Assembly (NCBI GenBank): GCA_910591455.2
Contig: OU342809.1
Span: 15,424,059-15,488,058 of the forward strand
Source: Pholis gunnellus
Taxonomy: Eukaryota > Chordata > Actinopteri > Perciformes > Pholidae
Length of the DNA: 64,000 nucleotides
Direction: 5' to 3'
The notes under the pieces were generated by a model. That model ran no database searches and was not told the origin of the DNA. It saw only the letters and a program-made list of their open reading frames with translations. A program made the position numbers and the translations under genes. Below, piece after piece: positions 19,055 through 31,358 of this stretch; the first letter of the stretch is position 1; each line of letters begins with the position of its first letter.

Positions 19055-20007
19055 CTTTATTTTTGTGTCATACACATAATGTGTCCAACCCTCATGGGTT
19101 CATAAGACACCAAAAGTACAGCTGCAGTGGACACACATGTGATTAAGTTTCATTCAATTACAAAATGACTTCACTGCTCGATCTTATACAAAACGTTCTG
19201 CCTTCTCTCCCAGGCCTGGCAAATAAAATCTGCCACAGAAAAGATTCCTTTCCTGAAGCGCAACTCAAGTTTTTCATAGTCATCCAGCCAATGGAAATCA
19301 ACATAACATGAAGTCATTTTACTTAAGAGTACATTACTCATGTCCTCGTAGATAGGACAGTAAAACAAAAAGTGCACCTCATTCTCAATTTCCTCACACA
19401 GCAAACCGATTCTGTTCTCCTCTGGAGTGGAATTAAACCTACCGGTCTCTAGGGCTAACGGTCATGTTCCTGAGCTTAACTGTGCACATATGGATATTTG
19501 TCTTTTGTTTAAGTTATACTTCACATAAAGTTCTGCACTATAGTTATTCTTTATGAGACAATACCTTTTGTTTACACCATATATCAGCAGACTATTTTTC
19601 TCTATGCATGAAAATCTGTTTGGTCCTAATCCCCTTAATATCAATGACATATTGTTCATGTAATACAGAGATTTCAAACCCTTAGCCCAGGGATGACCAT
19701 TCAAAATGTCCCAATGAAATATCTTTTTAGTCTCTGATCAGACATCTTCACAAAATCGAATAGAGGTTCCCAACCCATATCCCACTAATGGCCAAAACAT
19801 AAGTCGATTTGTGAACTCCCAACAAGGATCTAATAGCTCTGTGATGCACAGTGTTACAACTTGTGTGGTCACGGAAACCCCAAACACCACAAAGACACAG
19901 GACATACACATGAATGATAGAGTTGTGTATAAGTACGGAATCTCAGATTACCACATGGTTTAATTTTATTCAGTTCAGTGATCTCTTCCTGCTGACTGAG
20001 CTAGAAC

Positions 20008-20213
20008 ATGCTGGCGACTGTGGCTGAGTGGAGAGCAGGGCCGTCTTTCAATCAGAGGGTTGGCGACCCCGGCTGGTTGCATGTCGATGTGTCCTTGAGC
20101 AAGACACTTAACCCCAAAAATTTCTCCCGTAGCCGTGCCTACAGTATGATAGCATCTAAATTGTAAATTGCTTTGGATAAAATCATCAGCTAAATGACTG
20201 TAATGTAATTTAC
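20008..20213 (+). mobile_element. tRNA-derived SINE inserted in the LINE
   Basis: The head has a pol III A-box-like TGGCTGAGTGG and a degenerate B-box. The body includes GATGTGTCCTTGAGCAAGAC. The tail is GCTTTGGATAAAATCATCAG followed by CTAAATGACTGTAATGTAA. It separates two LINE pieces, so it inserted later. Confidence 0.7.
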
Positions 20214-20644
20214 AGCTTTTTTAAATGTCATGTGCTTGTCGAGAGTAATGCCAAGATATGTATACTGTTGAACCAAAGTTAAAAACAACTGAACTTCTCT
20301 CTAATGATTTTTGTCGAAAATGTACTATTTGTGTTTTGTCTTGATTTACCACTAGTCTCCATTTCCAGCACCGCTCTACAACAACGTTCAGAATAATCTG
20401 CAGATCTTTTTCCTGTTCAGCAAGTAAAATTACATCATCCGCATATAATATGGCCACCATCTGATCATCAACTTTAACCCCAAAAATAGAAGCTTTAATT
20501 TTTAATATAAATGGAAAATAATGTTGGAGACAAAACATCTCCTTACTTCACACCAAATTGTTTGGAAAACCAACCAGTTGTGGATTCATTAACATGAACA
20601 TGGGCATCAGGTGCTTGATAAAGAGACTGCTATTGAAATCCCTA

Positions 20645-22835
20645 CGCAAAGAAACAGCATCCTCGTCCGACAGACTAAACATCGGGACTGTTAAATGGCC
20701 AAAAAAAGAGTGAGAACTAGATGATATTGTGGATCATCAACATCTGATATTTATTTTTCCACCGTATTCTGTTGCTTGAGTGAAGGCAGAGCACAGCCTG
20801 TAAAAGGAGATGCAGAGTGACAGTGTTCACCCTTTCTACCAGTAGATGGCAGTATAAGTTTATTTAAACCACAGATTTAGTTCTATTTACCTGTGTCTTT
20901 GTTGGGTCTCTATACAGATGTGTTTAATGCTGTTTATTTCATCTGATATTTGATTTTTATGGTCAATTTGCAACCTAGTTGTGTACATCATGTATTTACT
21001 TGTTATATTTATGTCATTTAAGAACCAAACATACCTACATGGAAGTGTGAGCATGTGTTGATCATGAGGCAATAAATAATGACAATCATGTTAGGATGGA
21101 GCGCTATCTTTCGAGGGGTTGTAAGAGACTATATCTTTAAAAATGTTTGATATATTTGCAGTTTTAATTGTATTTAGCATCTGTAACCCTGCATATAGCA
21201 ATGGTCCTCCATTACAACAAACTGTACCTCACCATTTCAAATAAATACAGTACACTGAGCATAGCACCAAATTATAAATTGTGCACATTTTCATTTTACT
21301 TCAAATTAACTGAATCTGTTTGGGGTACAAAAAAAATCTTCCTGAACTCATGTTATCCAAAGGTTTTAAAGAAATCTCAAAATCTCAATTTTGTCTAAAG
21401 TAGAGCAGTGAATCTTTAATAAAGTACAGATCTACAGAACACAGTGAAATCTCTATGGTAAAAGAAAAAACAGAAGTAAAGAAGTATAAATATACTGTTT
21501 GGATTTGTACGACTTGTTTTGTGACTGATGCAACACAATACATACTGTTTACAGCCTTCAGCGTATGTTTTATTTAAACAAGTCCTGAATATTAACATGA
21601 ACAAAGTTCTCATTGTTCAATACACTTTCAAACATCCTGCAACACTGATTAAACAAAAGCTTTGAAAGCTTAGTTCTGCAACATGCAAGACTTGAATGGC
21701 ATTTTACAGTTTACGGTAGATGTTTCATTACATGTAGTCCAGGTTTCTCAGCTGCACTTCACACTTGAAACTCAGAATGTAATGTCAAAACTCCAGCCTT
21801 CAGATTCGCTAAGCAACATGGAGAAGCATTAGGGGAACGATCGGGTTGAGAAGTAATGCTCTGATGCATTGTGAGAGATTTATGCCATAATGAAGCATCT
21901 GTGCCCAAAGGATAGACGTTGACATACTTGGATTTGAGAGCGACATTAAGCAACACATCACAGTAACTATCAAAATATATAGTCATGTGAAAAATATGTC
22001 ATGTATAAAATGTACAACTGGAAGTTAAGCTAATTGCAAAGAAAATACTCTAGTTTTCAACAATATTTATTGTAATAATTCGGATTCTGTATCAAAAGTA
22101 TGAGTCACTTTCCACTGAGGTGACAATATAACCACAAGAGGGCAATGTGAATTCAGAGGAAAACTGAAAACGGTCACAAAAGTTCACCAGTGAAATATCC
22201 ACAGTCCACAGTCAGCAGGTGGTTCAGATATTAAACTGGACTCTACTTTAAGGAGCACAGCTTTGATCACATGTGTTTGTTCATTTGTGCAAGCTGAACA
22301 GAGACGATTAACTAAACAGAAAGCAGATTTAATCACAATGTACACATTTTCTGATCCATGTCAGTAGACAGTGAAACACCTCTTTGTCACTTACAGATCA
22401 CAATTGATCAATGATTGTCTTGCAAGTGAAATGTAAGTACATTTACACTCTTGAGGAGCTTTTCTCTAAAGTTTACTTTTGTGGCAAGTACAACCGTAAA
22501 AAAGCAGTGGTGTCACTTTTTTTTTATCAAAAATTGAAACATGGACATTATATTTGAACAATTTCAGGCACTGGTGATAATAGTGTGTTGCCTTTAACAA
22601 CAGAGCAGGAGAGTCTTTGTTAGTTCATGCGTTGTGGGTCCTAGCTACTAGCTATATGAACATGGGTTTACCGACAATCACATTAAAAAAGAGAAACTAA
22701 AGAGAAAAAACAAAGACTCCCTTTACCAGAAATGTGTACACTAAACTTTTGAGTCCTCTGTTGCTCTTTTCCTGCTGACACAGGAAACAACGTGAGTCAT
22801 AACACCTCAGCTGTGTGCGTCGTCTCCTCTCTCCG
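20645..22835. other. Intergenic stretch and probable tmem263 3' UTR
   Basis: No coding exon seen. Minus-strand AATAAA signals at 22066-22071 and about 21569-21574 are candidate tmem263 polyadenylation sites, so part of this stretch is probably 3' UTR. Confidence 0.4.
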
Positions 22836-24153
22836 TCAGTCAGACTTGTCCTTCTTTTTGCCTCCTCCTATGGGAACTTTGCTGATCACCGCGGAACCAA
22901 CAGCAGCCACTCCTCCGGCTACAGCACACACTCCTCCTTTAACCAGACCCACTCCGATCCCAGGCAGAGCGACTACAGAGCTGACCGTGGTCTTGGTGAG
23001 GTCCAGACCCTTTCCTCCTATCCACGTCACACCGCCCACAGTGGCTCCTACAGCTCCCTTGGTGGCACCATACAAGCTCCCCGCCAACCTGCCGAACATG
23101 CCCGGCTGCGCCTGTGGATGGTCCTTGTCGCCGTCATCTGGTTTAAAAATAACAACAGCAACATTTTAAGATCCTATATTTCACTTCTGAATAAACCAAA
23201 CTAGGGCTGCAACGAATTATTATAATATTGATAAATTAACTCATTTCAGCTCAACTCCAAACGTATTGCATCTTCACAGGCCTTTACCACCAATATGCCG
23301 CCCATGATAACGATATAACCGTGGTACACAAGATTCTGCTAAACTATACTTGACACTATGGATGATCTTCATTGATTAATTTGTTTTTTGACTAATTAAA
23401 TAATAGTTTATAAATTTGAAATGTCAGTGAAAAATATAAACCAAAATTTCCCAGAGCTTCAAATCACTCAGGTAGTCAATTACAATAATGTAAAAACAAA
23501 GAAAATGATAAAATCCTCACATTTGAGAAGCTGGAAATGTTTAGTACTTTTGCTCGAATAATGAATTTCATGATTAATCGATAATAGAAGTTGTTGTTGT
23601 TGTTTAATTTTCTGTCCATCAACAACTCGATTGATCAACTGCTCATTGCAGTGCTACATTAAACAAGGTTTCTTCTCTACTCCGTTTAGATGCTCGTTGC
23701 AGTACGCCATATCTACAATACAATTGGTAACTAAAGAGGAAAGCATGAATGTAAAAAAACATCTTATAAAAGTAATAATCAGTGGTGTAGGGTTGCAAAT
23801 GACGATTGTTTTCAATATCGATAAATAAGTTGCCAAAGAGCAGAACAGTTAAAATGTCTTTAGAGCAAGGACACAGTTCTGCCTTATAGGAATACCAAAC
23901 TATTGAATCTGCACATATTACGTTTACCAGAAGCTGATTACTACAGAAACAGCTAATCCCTATATGTGAACTTCATAATCGTGTTTCCGTATAATTTGTC
24001 GCACGTCTAGGTCTTTTTCTGAAAACAGGATCAAAAACCGTTGAACACATTGAGGTCAATAAACAGACATTTGCAACTAAACTTACCTGTAGCTACTGGC
24101 TCATCATTGAGGTATGCAGGCATGTCCTCAGGCACCTGCTCTGCCTGACTCAT
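22836..24153 (-). CDS. tmem263: Transmembrane protein 263
   Basis: Small two-pass membrane protein of unclear biochemical role, linked to skeletal growth in vertebrates. Two coding exons (24153-24087 and 23137-22836) give 122 residues; the human protein is 116. The start is MSQAEQVPEDMPAYLNDEP, matching the family's YLNDEP motif. The glycine-rich hydrophobic core contains TKGAVGAT, VTWIGGK and GLVKGGVCAVAGGVAAVGS (about residues 50-105). The C-terminus ends in the diagnostic KKKDKSD. The intron splits a GAT codon. A 5' non-coding exon probably ends with the donor at 25498. It lies head-to-head with the sirtuin gene. Confidence 0.95.
23202..23656. mobile_element. MITE with GGGCTGCAAC-type ends
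   Basis: It starts TAGGGCTGCAACGA and ends TCATTGCAGTGCTA, giving imperfect terminal inverted repeats. The interior has many ATTGATTAATT/ATTAATCGAT motifs. I recognise it as a frequent teleost non-autonomous DNA transposon. It sits in the tmem263 coding intron. Confidence 0.65.
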
Positions 24154-25498
24154 CGCTCTGCAAAAATAAATGACACAATCACCAACAGACACTGTGATAC
24201 ATAATTAACAGAGATATGCAGTGTTGGGAACTACGGGGAAAGAGATTCTGTGTTACATGAAATGGTTTCCCTCCTGTCATCTTTGTGTCATTTCTGTTAT
24301 GATCTTCACCCTGTAAGAGACATGTGCCTGTGCTTGTTGGTGCATATATCTATGTGTTTACCCCTTAAAATGTGCTCCTTGTACCTGGTACATGTATGAG
24401 CTGCTATAACGTTCACTATACGTGTGATAAGGCTATAAGCGCCATATGTCATTAAAAGAGAAAATGCTGACAGTCTGTAGAGAAAGCCTTTTTAAAGTAA
24501 ATAGAGATGGGAGGGGTGTGTGTGTGTAAGGACAATAACAGGAGCCTGCTTTATGTGTGCTGCTGATCCTTAAACAAGGCAGACCTGTTCACGGCCTGCC
24601 ACAGTAGGACAGGTTAAAAACACACGACAAACACAGAATATCTCAACTTAAAACAACCGATGCTGAAAAACTAAAATGTGAAGATGGGAGTCGTCTTCTG
24701 GACTTTGGGAAACAGAAATAAACAAAGACATAAACTGACAGTTTGAAGGAATTATTTTGAAGGAATCTCCATATCATTGCAAAGTCAATGGTGCCTTGTT
24801 ATGACGTTATGAAAGCTGCTCAGAGCAAAGTGTTATTCCTTCAGTCATAACGTTTATTAATAAGTAAACAATGAACAAAGGAGCGCGTGTGGCAGCTGCG
24901 GTGACAATTAACTGATGGGTAAACAGCATTATCACCGTGTTTACATCCCTGTTAGGTTCAAATTAAATGTATTAACATAAGTAGTCGGCATATAAAACGT
25001 GTGCTACGTAACGTTAGCTAACCTCCAGCATATAGTTTCGTGGCAGACTGCGTTTCCGTAGACGTCAACTTGAGCTATAACGTCAACCTAGAGGCAGTTA
25101 AAACAGACATTGCTTAAAAGTTTTGTCGAATGTAACAATGTAACAGTTGGTGCTGTCTCACTGTGAGAGACAGGAAGGGCTGGACTTGTAATCAACATGC
25201 CGACCTACGTGGTTGTTTTGTCTTTAGTCGCCATAATTAGCTTATTTGTCTTATCTTGCAGCTGAGACACAGACACGTCACGTCTCCCCTGAAACACCAA
25301 ACAGCGCTTTAACGATCTTTCCTCCACCGCTGCTCGATCGATATTCACTAGTGTTTCCATTTCTGTCGCGATTACACTCATGATCGAGGGAGTTCAATTG
25401 CTTTGAAACGGATTCTCAAGATACTATGAATCAGTGTTCTCTCATCGCTGACTCTCGTTACACAAACTGAAACAAAAACGAGCTAATTTAGCACTTAC

Positions 25499-25680
25499 CT
25501 TACTCTTTATCTGATCCACGGTAACGTTACTGTGCGCTATGTGCGGGACCTTCTGCCCCAAATAATAATAATGATCAGGCTACACGGCCTCTGATGATGT
25601 AGCTGCTGGTGGTTACGCTGTGTTGTGTGTGTGACTGTGTTGAGGGAGGACCTCAGTCTCCACCCATAAAAACACACGGA
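25499..25680 (-). other. tmem263: Probable 5' non-coding exon of tmem263
   Basis: A strong minus-strand donor (AAGAGTAAG|GTAAGTGC) lies at 25499/25498, about 1.35 kb upstream of the start-codon exon, in GC-richer promoter-like DNA. The 5' limit is a guess. Confidence 0.45.
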
Positions 25681-26334
25681 GGACGAAGCTCCAGCTGCTG
25701 GCTGCCTTTACAAAACCACATGTACATGTAGGCACTGTGTATTGTTATTGTCTGGTTAGCTTATTGTTGTTCAATATGTTAGAGATCATGCACTAACACG
25801 GGGGCTTGTATTGTACTTTGTTTAGTTTAGTTCAGAATGAGTGTAGATGTTCTGGTGATGATTAGGAACAACTGTGGGAAGCGTCGCAGGGTGTAGTAAT
25901 CAGAAAAGATGAGAGGATTTATTTTGGAAAGGGCCACTGGCCATCACTTTGGCGGGAGAGGACACTGGACCGAAAACACCAAAACGACATCCTCCCCTCA
26001 AAGCGGAAGTGACGTACATCCTCCACGGGTCGCTCTAAATCAAAGATCGTCTCTTTGACGTGGCGCTGTCACGGAATAGTATTTAAGAAACAGAACGGGA
26101 TCAAATACCATCTGGATATGTAGAAGATGTATTAATGTGGAGATGACTGGATTACCGACCAAAAGAACCGCATACAAAAACACACACACACACACACCCT
26201 ACTGTATATGCAACATACACACTGTATGCAAATAAATACACACTTTATAGAAAATATAGACACTATGAATTCTATAAAAAATACACATGAAATCACCACA
26301 AGTCAAAATATCTGCTGTGAAAAAGGCCTCAGCA

Positions 26335-26400
26335 CCACGTGACTCCGACTCTTGTTTCCCGCCTGTATTTGCAATGATTTATTTGATACCCGGAAATACT
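26335..26400. promoter_or_regulatory. E-box and E2F-like sites between tmem263 and the sirtuin
   Basis: CCACGTGAC (26335-26343, a CACGTG E-box in the GTCACGTG form) is followed by TTTCCCGCC at about 26357-26365, an E2F-type site. They lie in the roughly 0.75 kb between the two divergent genes and could serve either. Function is inferred from motifs. Confidence 0.4.
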
Positions 26401-26439
26401 AGCAGAGTGACGGTTCTCTCCTCCCAAAACTCCCGATTT

Positions 26440-26698
26440 AAGGCAGCATGAAGATGAGGCGCATGCATTTGAGAAGGATGAGACACCTTTATTCCCTCTG
26501 CAGCAGATGCTGACCTGGCTGCAGCGGCTGTGAGGTTACAAGCTCAGAGTTTAGTGATCAAGAAGTTCAGCGAGTTTCCGTTTGGATGTGGAACACCTCG
26601 AGCGGCTCAACAAACTCTGCTGCCTGTCTGTCTGTGTGTGTCTATCTGTCGCCGTCTTTCTGCGCAGCATTCAAAAGTACCGCCGTCTGGACAGACAG
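26440..26698 (+). other. Possible 5' non-coding exon of the sirtuin gene
   Basis: A good donor (GGACAGACAG|GTGACG) follows GC-rich, promoter-like DNA. Joining it to the acceptor at 31350 leaves a frame open to 26482 but without an ATG, so translation would still begin at 31359. The 4.65 kb intron this implies contains no other exon that I can support. Confidence 0.35.
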
Positions 26699-27942
26699 GT
26701 GACGTGAAGCCCTTTCTCTGTACCCGCTATTATAGATAGATAGGACGGGGACGACCACCTCTTAGTGACAATGACTTCCTTCAGAGTGGGGCGAGCCCAC
26801 AGACGTCTTTAAAGGTTTCCTAGATCCATGGTGTTTTATTTATTTGCATTGTTTGAGCGCGCGAGCCTGTTTACCTCACGTGACTCAGTCTGAGTCCTCT
26901 AATGAGCAGCTGTTATGTATCTTAAAGCCGCTCCAGTCCGAAATGTGTTTTTCTTATTTGCCTTTCACGTGGACTTTTGAGCTTCACTGTGCAGTAACAC
27001 TTTATGAGCAGAGTTTGACACGACAGGACTGTTTTCATATTCCCTGCATGCTGAAAGTGTTAAGTTTCTCTGTGCTTGCCTTAAATATCAGACATGTAGG
27101 CACGAGCGGGGTTTGTGACATAACAACTAGAGGCAAATGCATTGAGAATGGAGACATCCCGTGTCCAGTAATATTCAGATCATGGATTTTTCAATGAGAT
27201 AGAAGATGTACATTTAATAAATCTTAACATGGTAATCTAACTTGTTGATAAAAAACAAACATCAAACAACAATTATTATTCTATAAAGAGTATTTGTTTA
27301 TGTCTGGAAGGGATCTTTTAATATAGCTGGATCCTGTAATGCTCATTGTCTTACTAAATCAAAGGCTTAATCTCTTAAATAAAGATGTATGAAATATACA
27401 CCATAATGTAATGAATGGAGTGATCATATATTACCACGGAGCATGTGAGGCATTGGTTGTTTTACAAAATGGGTCGATGGGTTTCAAGTGTAATGAGATT
27501 TCGTTTCCAGCGGGTGCCAGTGTCGCCTCACTTTTAGTAAATCCTCTGACAGGCCTGAGCCTGACTGCAAGTCAACTTCTGTTCTTTTCTTTCAGCACTG
27601 CACATCCCAAAAAAACAAGATGTTGTCACACATAGTTAAGAAACGTTAACAACACGCTTTGCTTATGGGCGAGGTGATGGCCCTTTGTATCTTATTACAA
27701 CTGTTAAAGGCCCATTCTGTAACCAAGTACGAGCCTACAATTAGTTAATTAATCATTTAGTCATTTGACAACTAAACCCAACTTTAAAAAACTGTTTTAA
27801 TCAACAGTTCATCGTTGAAAGCGTTTATTAAACAAGAATTTCAAACGTTTTTGATTTGTGGCTTTTATCCTGTTTGAAATCCTACCATTGAAATGTATAT
27901 CAATGATTATCATTTGTAAAGCTCAATAATAATATAAAGGAA

Positions 27943-27943
<1 letters not shown>

Positions 27944-27983
<40 letters not shown>
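27944..27983. repeat. (ATT)n microsatellite
   Basis: About 13 ATT units. Confidence 0.9.
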
Positions 27984-28701
27984 CATTGGGCTTTACAAAA
28001 CAAGCAACATTTGATGTTTTTGAGACTAAACATTTACTCGATTAGTCCCGAGATGACTTTAATTAACTTGCATGTTTTCCTGTTGCATTGCTTGTTTAAT
28101 GTCATTATCTGCTATTGTGAGCGGTGACTTAAGGTTTTTGTCAGGGTGAGAGCGGACCTGAGCTCTCAGTCTTTATTTTCACATCCTGTTCTCTGAATGA
28201 ACTTACACGGTTGTACAATAACATCACAGCCCATTATTGGTAGACTGGTGTTTAATGTAGGGCCGGTAAAGCCCTCAGAGGACTACCGGGACAAGAGGAG
28301 ACATTAGTTAACCATCGACCCGCTGTGCAGAGTCGGCTCTCCACCGCCCACCTTCCCCTCTGTTAGCAAACAATACACTAACACAAATTAGGACTCACTG
28401 CTTTGTGTCAATTGAGAGTCCAACAAAGGTGCTACACAGAGTGATATGTCATTAGTGAGCAGGTGGGGAAGGACGACATCGAGCTGTCGCCTCTCCAACT
28501 ATGAGGAGGTCCCCATGGCGACCAGGCCGTTGCGGTGTGTGTGTGTGTGGGGGGGGTAGAGATCAAAGTCTGCTGTCCTCATTTCTACTGTAGGTGGAGG
28601 GTTAGATGCTGGGGTTGCAGGGGAAAAACCCGTCATTGAACTTAACCAAACCTCCAGTGATTCACTTTTTTTCCCCATTTTTTATAAATAACAAACCAAC
28701 G

Positions 28702-28759
28702 GACCTGGTCTACAGTAGACCTGGTCTACAGTAGACCTCATCTACAGTAGACCTCATCT
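28702..28759. repeat. 16-base minisatellite with an internal palindrome
   Basis: About three and a half copies of a unit around ACCTGGTCTACAGTAG. Each copy contains the palindrome GTCTACAGTAGAC or a one-base variant. Confidence 0.8.
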
Positions 28760-29528
28760 GTACATCGTGAGAAGAGCAAATTTGTCCTTCAATGAACATT
28801 CCTGAGCAGCTTTTACTGCCGTTTCTCCATCACCGTAAATCAAACCAGACAGGTCGAAGAGATATACGTTTGATAAATCAAAACTTCATCTAATGCACGT
28901 GTTATTGAAAATATATACGCATGTTAAATACTTAATAAATGAGACCAATTAAATGCATTTAGGATTGCAGTCCTGTGGATGTATTGTTGAAATCATGATT
29001 GTTGTTGTTTTCATATGCCCCAAAAAAAGAGAATTTAGATTGGTCAATCAACCGAAAATTGTTTTAACAATTTTGATAAATAAAAATGTTTGAGTTTATC
29101 AAAGTAAAAAAGCTTAATGGCCACGTGGTAGTAACAAACGAGTCATTTTAACATTTCAAGATGTTACCTTTGTAAAATGTTAAAGGGCATTTCACTGGGT
29201 ATTGAATTGAGCTTCTTCTGCTCCGTGTTGAGCGGTAGATGTCAATGCTGTTGCATTTTTGTTGTTTCAACACAAACTTTTCTCCGGCTGCTCTGAGCTG
29301 GCGTTTGTCTCCCGGCCTCTAAGGTTGTAAAAGGATTATCCATTAGCCTGACTTTTTGGTGTGGTAATGGCGAGCGCCGAGGTGTTCCCAGTGTTGCAGG
29401 ACTGTCCTAATTAGATAACTGTAACCCTCATATGAGCAGCTACACTCCTGGTGGTCCGGCACTGGGACACGCTCATCTTTTCGACTGGGGAGAGCTGCGA
29501 GACCAAGCAGTGTGAAAGGCCAAATAAA

Positions 29529-29574
29529 GGAGGAGGAGGAGGAGGAGGAGGAGGAGGAGGAGGGGGGGGGGGGG
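29529..29574. repeat. (GGA)n followed by poly-G
   Basis: About 11 GGA units run into a G12 tract. A purine-only run of this kind could form triplex or G-quadruplex structure. Confidence 0.85.
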
Positions 29575-30589
29575 CTCTCAAATCCTTTTTAAGCCTTTTG
29601 TCATTCATACAGGGATTTATTTGTCATTAAAGAATGATAATAGTATCACATCTAGACTTTCATCAGAGAAAAGAAGTTGACATTTAACACACTGAAAAGC
29701 AGTTTGCTCTCGTAAAAATGTGTGCGTCTATGCGTGGGAGTTTTTTATATTTTAATATCAGCTTTAGTTAGTTTTAGGTTGTTGCTGAAGTTTTGCCAAC
29801 ATTACCGTTTGCTGCTCTGTTATGAAAACCTGCTGCTTGCTCCGCCCCACTCCAGACACACTGACTGTTGTGTTTTCTCTAGATATTTACGTTTCTCCTC
29901 TTATTTTCCCTTTTAATTTAGTAAATCCATAATATCCAAGGAGGAATACACCTGTGTTCTACATTTGTTGTTCCAGGTCATGTTGGCTTTTTCTGCATGT
30001 GTAACTTTTTCCAGATCTGCTCAGAGGATCTGCTGCTAATACGCTTCCAACATCTGAGCGAGACCGTAATAACTGGGCTGGTGATTTATTGCCTTTACTC
30101 AGCAGTCCAGTTCAGGAGTCCAGACAAAAGCAGAGACCCTCACCCCGCTGTGTTAATGGTTCTCTAGGATGTGCAGGGAGGGAAAACCAGAAGTAATGTG
30201 GGGGCTTCAGCCTTTAAGGAGGCAAAGTGAAAGAAGATTGAGTGCCTAAAATAAAAGTATCCCGGAGAATGTTAGATTTTTAAGATGGTTCAAAGGGATG
30301 TCTATTGTTAGAAGCCAAAGTGTGCATCAGCTAAGCCTGGTAATAACACATTTTGCTCCGTAAGCCTTCAGTGACCCCCTCTCTCCTCTCTTGTCCCCTC
30401 CGGAGGGCGATAAGGTGCTTCTGGAGAAAAGCTCGTCTTATCTCCCTGCTGCCCTCTGAAGCAGTCATGTTTTATGGGTTGTAGCTCTTTTGTTTCCTTG
30501 TCCGCTGCCTCGGCCTGATCACTCACACTCATTCCTCATGGAAGTTTTTTTGAAGGCCTAGAATAGCTTTGGAAAAGAAACCCCCCTCT

Positions 30590-30663
30590 TCCTCCTCCTC
30601 CTCCTCCTCCTCCTCCTCCTCCTCCTCCTCCTCCTCCTCCTCCTCCTCCTCCTCCTCCTCCTC
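30590..30663. repeat. (CCT)n microsatellite
   Basis: About 24 CCT units. The reverse strand encodes a meaningless poly-arginine frame. Confidence 0.92.
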
Positions 30664-31358
30664 TTCTTGTCCTCCTCCTCTGTTCCATCTTTATTGAATC
30701 CCGCCTCTGTATCATTTATCTCTAGACTCCCCCCCCCCCTCCTCCCCTTTTTCCTCGGTTTGAGGGGGCCGTTAGGGGGCATCCTCTTTTCTCACCCAGC
30801 TGGGTTTGTTGACACACAGTCAATCTACGGTTCCCTTTCACCTCTGCCACCGCTCTTTTTAACTCCTCAGCTCTACCCTCCGCTTTCCCTGAACAGTAAA
30901 GCTGCCACAGCTGTGGACTGTATTAGCATAGCTGCTGAGGAGCAGAGGGGGGGTTGCTAGATATATTGCAGCCATTACCTTTTGTTCAACAGTTGACAGT
31001 TTTAAAACATTTCAGCTCCTCTCTGTGCAAAGGGAGTGAAGAGAAAGGGATGATTTCAGTGTAACAGCTTTTTAAATATGGGACACTGGAGATGGAGGGA
31101 AAGGAGGGAGAGCAAATGGAAAGCGAATCATTGAAAACAAGTCAATATCTAATTAGTGGGGTGAGAAAAAACAAAAAATGCACATCTAAAAATAAAACAT
31201 TGTTTTCATGTCTGGCATTCAAATGACATTTGGACAAATCTCACATTTGTGCTGATAACACAGAGGAAATAACACGTGTATATAAGCTCATAAACAGAGA
31301 TTAATGTTTCATTTAGGCTGAATTGTTGTTGTTTTTCTTGCTGACAACAGGTGTTGGG

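Larger units (their letters stand above)
19009..20640 (-). mobile_element. Decayed LINE (non-LTR retrotransposon), 5'-truncated
   Basis: The minus strand shows reverse-transcriptase blocks: a GVK-x-GDVLSP motif (about 20550-20570), the catalytic box ILYADDVILLAE (about 20430-20465) and a YLGITLDKHMTFKK block near 20215-20270. A C-terminal Cys-rich block around CEEIENEVHF follows (19340-19405). The element ends in a GATA repeat at 19010-19052, its probable 3' tail. Stops and frameshifts make it dead. A plus-strand SINE splits it at about 20008-20213. Confidence 0.8.
26700..31350. other. Probable sirtuin intron 1: simple repeats, no exon seen
   Basis: Contains (ATT)n at 27944-27983, a minisatellite at 28702-28759, GGA/poly-G at 29529-29574 and (CCT)n at 30590-30663. 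A MITE-like AT-rich stretch lies near 27748-28050. The segment 30360-30540 has GATA-type sites (GCGATAAGG, TCTTATCTCC) and looks like conserved non-coding DNA. Confidence 0.45.

Noticed and set aside
20008..20213. A functional tRNA gene
   Set aside because: The B-box is degenerate and the tRNA-like head is fused to a SINE body and tail.
30558..30782. Poly-arginine frame
   Set aside because: It comes from the (CCT)n repeat.
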